Source of the DNA: Pseudomonas alloputida
Lineage (GTDB): Bacteria; Pseudomonadota; Gammaproteobacteria; Pseudomonadales; Pseudomonadaceae
Direction: 5' to 3'
Length of the DNA: 64,000 bases
Assembly (NCBI RefSeq): GCF_021283545.2
Contig: NZ_CP128540.1
Coordinates: 2,205,501 to 2,269,500 of the forward strand
Part shown: one piece after another, positions 63,059 to 64,000 of the stretch
Layout: each line of letters begins with the position of its first letter
Position numbering within the stretch: position 1 is the first letter of the stretch
The notes under the pieces: model-generated
What the model saw: only the letters and a program-made list of their open reading frames with translations
Told to the model about the DNA's origin: nothing
Database searches by the model: none
Translations under genes and position numbers: made by a program

Positions 63059-63552
63059 TTAAATCCAGCCGTATTCGGCCAGGGAGAGGGGCTGACCTTC
63101 TCCGACGATGATGTGGTCCAGAACGCGGACCTCGACCAGCGCCAGGATTTCGATCAGGCGCGCCGTCAGCACGCGGTCGGCGCCGCTGGGCTCGGGGGAG
63201 CCGGAAGGGTGGTTGTGGCTGAGGATAACTGCGGCGGCGTTGTGTGCCAGTGCCTTGACCACCACTTCACGGGATACACCGAAGCCCCATCGATGCTGCC
63301 GAAAAACAACACCTCGAAGTCCAGCACGCGGTGCTGGGAATCGAGGTACAGCAGGGCAAACACCTCGTGGTGATAAGGCGCCAAGCGCAGCTTCAGGTAA
63401 GAGGCGGCGTCGGCCGGCGTGATGAGGACTTCGCCGCGTTGGAAGTAGCGTTGGTCCAACAGCTGCAGGGCTTCGTTGATCAGTGCATCTTCGTGGGCGC
63501 GCTGGGTCAGGACGGGGTCGAGGGGCTCGACCAGGGTCAATGGCGTGTTCAT
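63059..63552 (-). pseudogene. radC: RadC-family (JAB/MPN domain) protein broken by a one-base deletion
   Basis: The front (from ATG 63552, [19 protein letters not shown]) reads to [21 protein letters not shown] and then shifts frame. The rest continues in the next frame as [24 protein letters not shown], the JAMM motif (HxH...) that defines the family, through [15 protein letters not shown] to the stop at 63059. The usual sequence at the join would need four C's where only three are present (63269-63271, as GGG on the plus strand). The ICE copies of this gene are not DNA-repair genes; their role is unclear. Confidence 0.85.
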
Positions 63553-63614
63553 GAGCAAAGCCTCATATGCAGGAGCGCTCCGGGAGGAGGCCCCAAGTGG
63601 GTGAGATCAGGCGG

Positions 63615-63872
63615 TCACAGGCGGGTGAACCGATGGCGAGTGCCGTGCAACGGTGAGTGGCAGCTTTCGCAGGGGCGGGTGGAGAACGAGTCGATGCCGA
63701 TGCCGGTGTCCGGATCGAAATCGGCGCTGAACGGCAGCAACGCTTGCACTGCCTCACGTATCTGCGCGATTCGCTCGTCAACTTCGGCCTCGCTGTAGTA
63801 CAGCGACAAGGTGCTGAAGTCGTCGTAAGCCACCGCCTGCAGGCAGTCTTCGCAGAGCCAGAAGCTTTCCAT
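63615..63872 (-). CDS. Small zinc-ribbon-like hypothetical protein
   Basis: The 85-aa protein (MESFWLCEDCLQAVAYDD...) has a CxxC pair at 7-10 and another (CESC) at 68-71, suggesting one bound zinc. The middle is an acidic helical region. GAGG precedes the ATG. Proteins of this kind occur beside radC in ICEs of this class. The function is unknown. Confidence 0.7.
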   Translation of the reverse strand: MESFWLCEDCLQAVAYDDFSTLSLYYSEAEVDERIAQIREAVQALLPFSADFDPDTGIGIDSFSTRPCESCHSPLHGTRHRFTRL

Positions 63873-63892
63873 GACAACCTCCGACGTGAATG

Positions 63893-63924
63893 AACAACAG
63901 GCGCTCCCAAGAGCGCCTGTTGTT
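63893..63924. repeat. Strong 14-bp hairpin
   Basis: A perfect inverted repeat AACAACAGGCGCTC with a 4-nt loop lies between the stop of the right-edge gene and the start of the zinc-ribbon gene. No T tract follows on the minus strand, so it is not a classical terminator. It may instead affect mRNA stability or be a protein site. Confidence 0.6.
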
Positions 63925-63929
63925 GGCGG

Positions 63930-64000
63930 TCAAACTGCCTCAGGCAGATTGAGCTGCTGCGGTGGAGTTACGGGGGGCGGTTGGAGTTGGCTGGCGCTGA
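63930..64000 (-). CDS. C-terminal end of an unidentified gene (continues beyond the window)
   Basis: The last 22 codons on the minus strand, from 63998 to the TGA at 63930-63932, read as a proline/glutamine-rich tail ending PPQQLNLPEAV. A competing frame ends at 63942. Too little is present to name the protein. Confidence 0.35.
   Translation of the reverse strand, partial: SASQLQPPPVTPPQQLNLPEAV

Overview
The window is Pseudomonas chromosome, most likely the P. putida group. The first 12.25 kb is a conserved core block (ftsK end, lolA, rarA, crcB, serS, cysG, a glutathionyl-hydroquinone reductase, ybiB, tusEBCD, an NCS2 nucleobase permease, a Bax-inhibitor-1 protein) with high-GC codon use, P. 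putida-type REP palindromes and a tRNA-Ser(UGA) gene. From the 3' end of that tRNA to the right edge the DNA is an integrative and conjugative element (ICE) that continues beyond the window.

Layout of the element. 12.25-13.7 kb: REP-like debris and a tandem pair of small paralogous genes; no integrase is visible next to the tRNA. 13.7-15.9 kb: an AT-rich two-gene operon of an AAA ATPase and a DUF4435/TOPRIM-like protein, matching the PARIS (AriA/AriB) anti-phage system. 16.1-19.85 kb: a MobH/TraI_2-type relaxase gene cut cleanly by a 2041-bp IS66-family element (8-bp target duplication). 20.1-24.7 kb: a small gene, an IS5-family element (CTAG duplication) lying against the start of an H-NS-like MvaT gene, an ArdC antirestriction gene and small element genes.

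24.7-37.7 kb and 56.3-62.2 kb: the GI-type (MPF-G) conjugation apparatus of the ICEclc/PAGI-2 class, all on the minus strand. Read in the direction of transcription (right to left) it runs PilL-like, coiled-coil protein, TIGR03759, lytic transglycosylase, TIGR03765, TraD coupling ATPase, TIGR03747, [18.7-kb cargo], RAQPRD, TIGR03758, TIGR03745, TIGR03750, TIGR03746, TIGR03749, TIGR03752, TIGR03751 lipoprotein, VirB4-type ATPase, [two plus-strand cargo genes where a TIGR03757 gene is expected], TIGR03756, TIGR03755, a small membrane protein and TraG-N. At the right edge lie small element genes, including a radC broken by one missing base.

The 18.7-kb cargo (37.7-56.3 kb) is dominated by ion and osmolyte movement: ClC chloride channel/antiporter, NhaA, a BCCT/BetT transporter, DUF1850 plus fused TRAP permease plus TAXI binding protein, TrkH, MscS and a DUF2254 membrane protein interrupted by an amber codon. 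It ends with a FecI/FecR/TonB-receptor iron-uptake system preceded by a Fur-box-like sequence. I infer an element that gives its host osmotic, pH and iron fitness plus phage defence, and that has probably lost autonomous transfer because its relaxase gene is interrupted.
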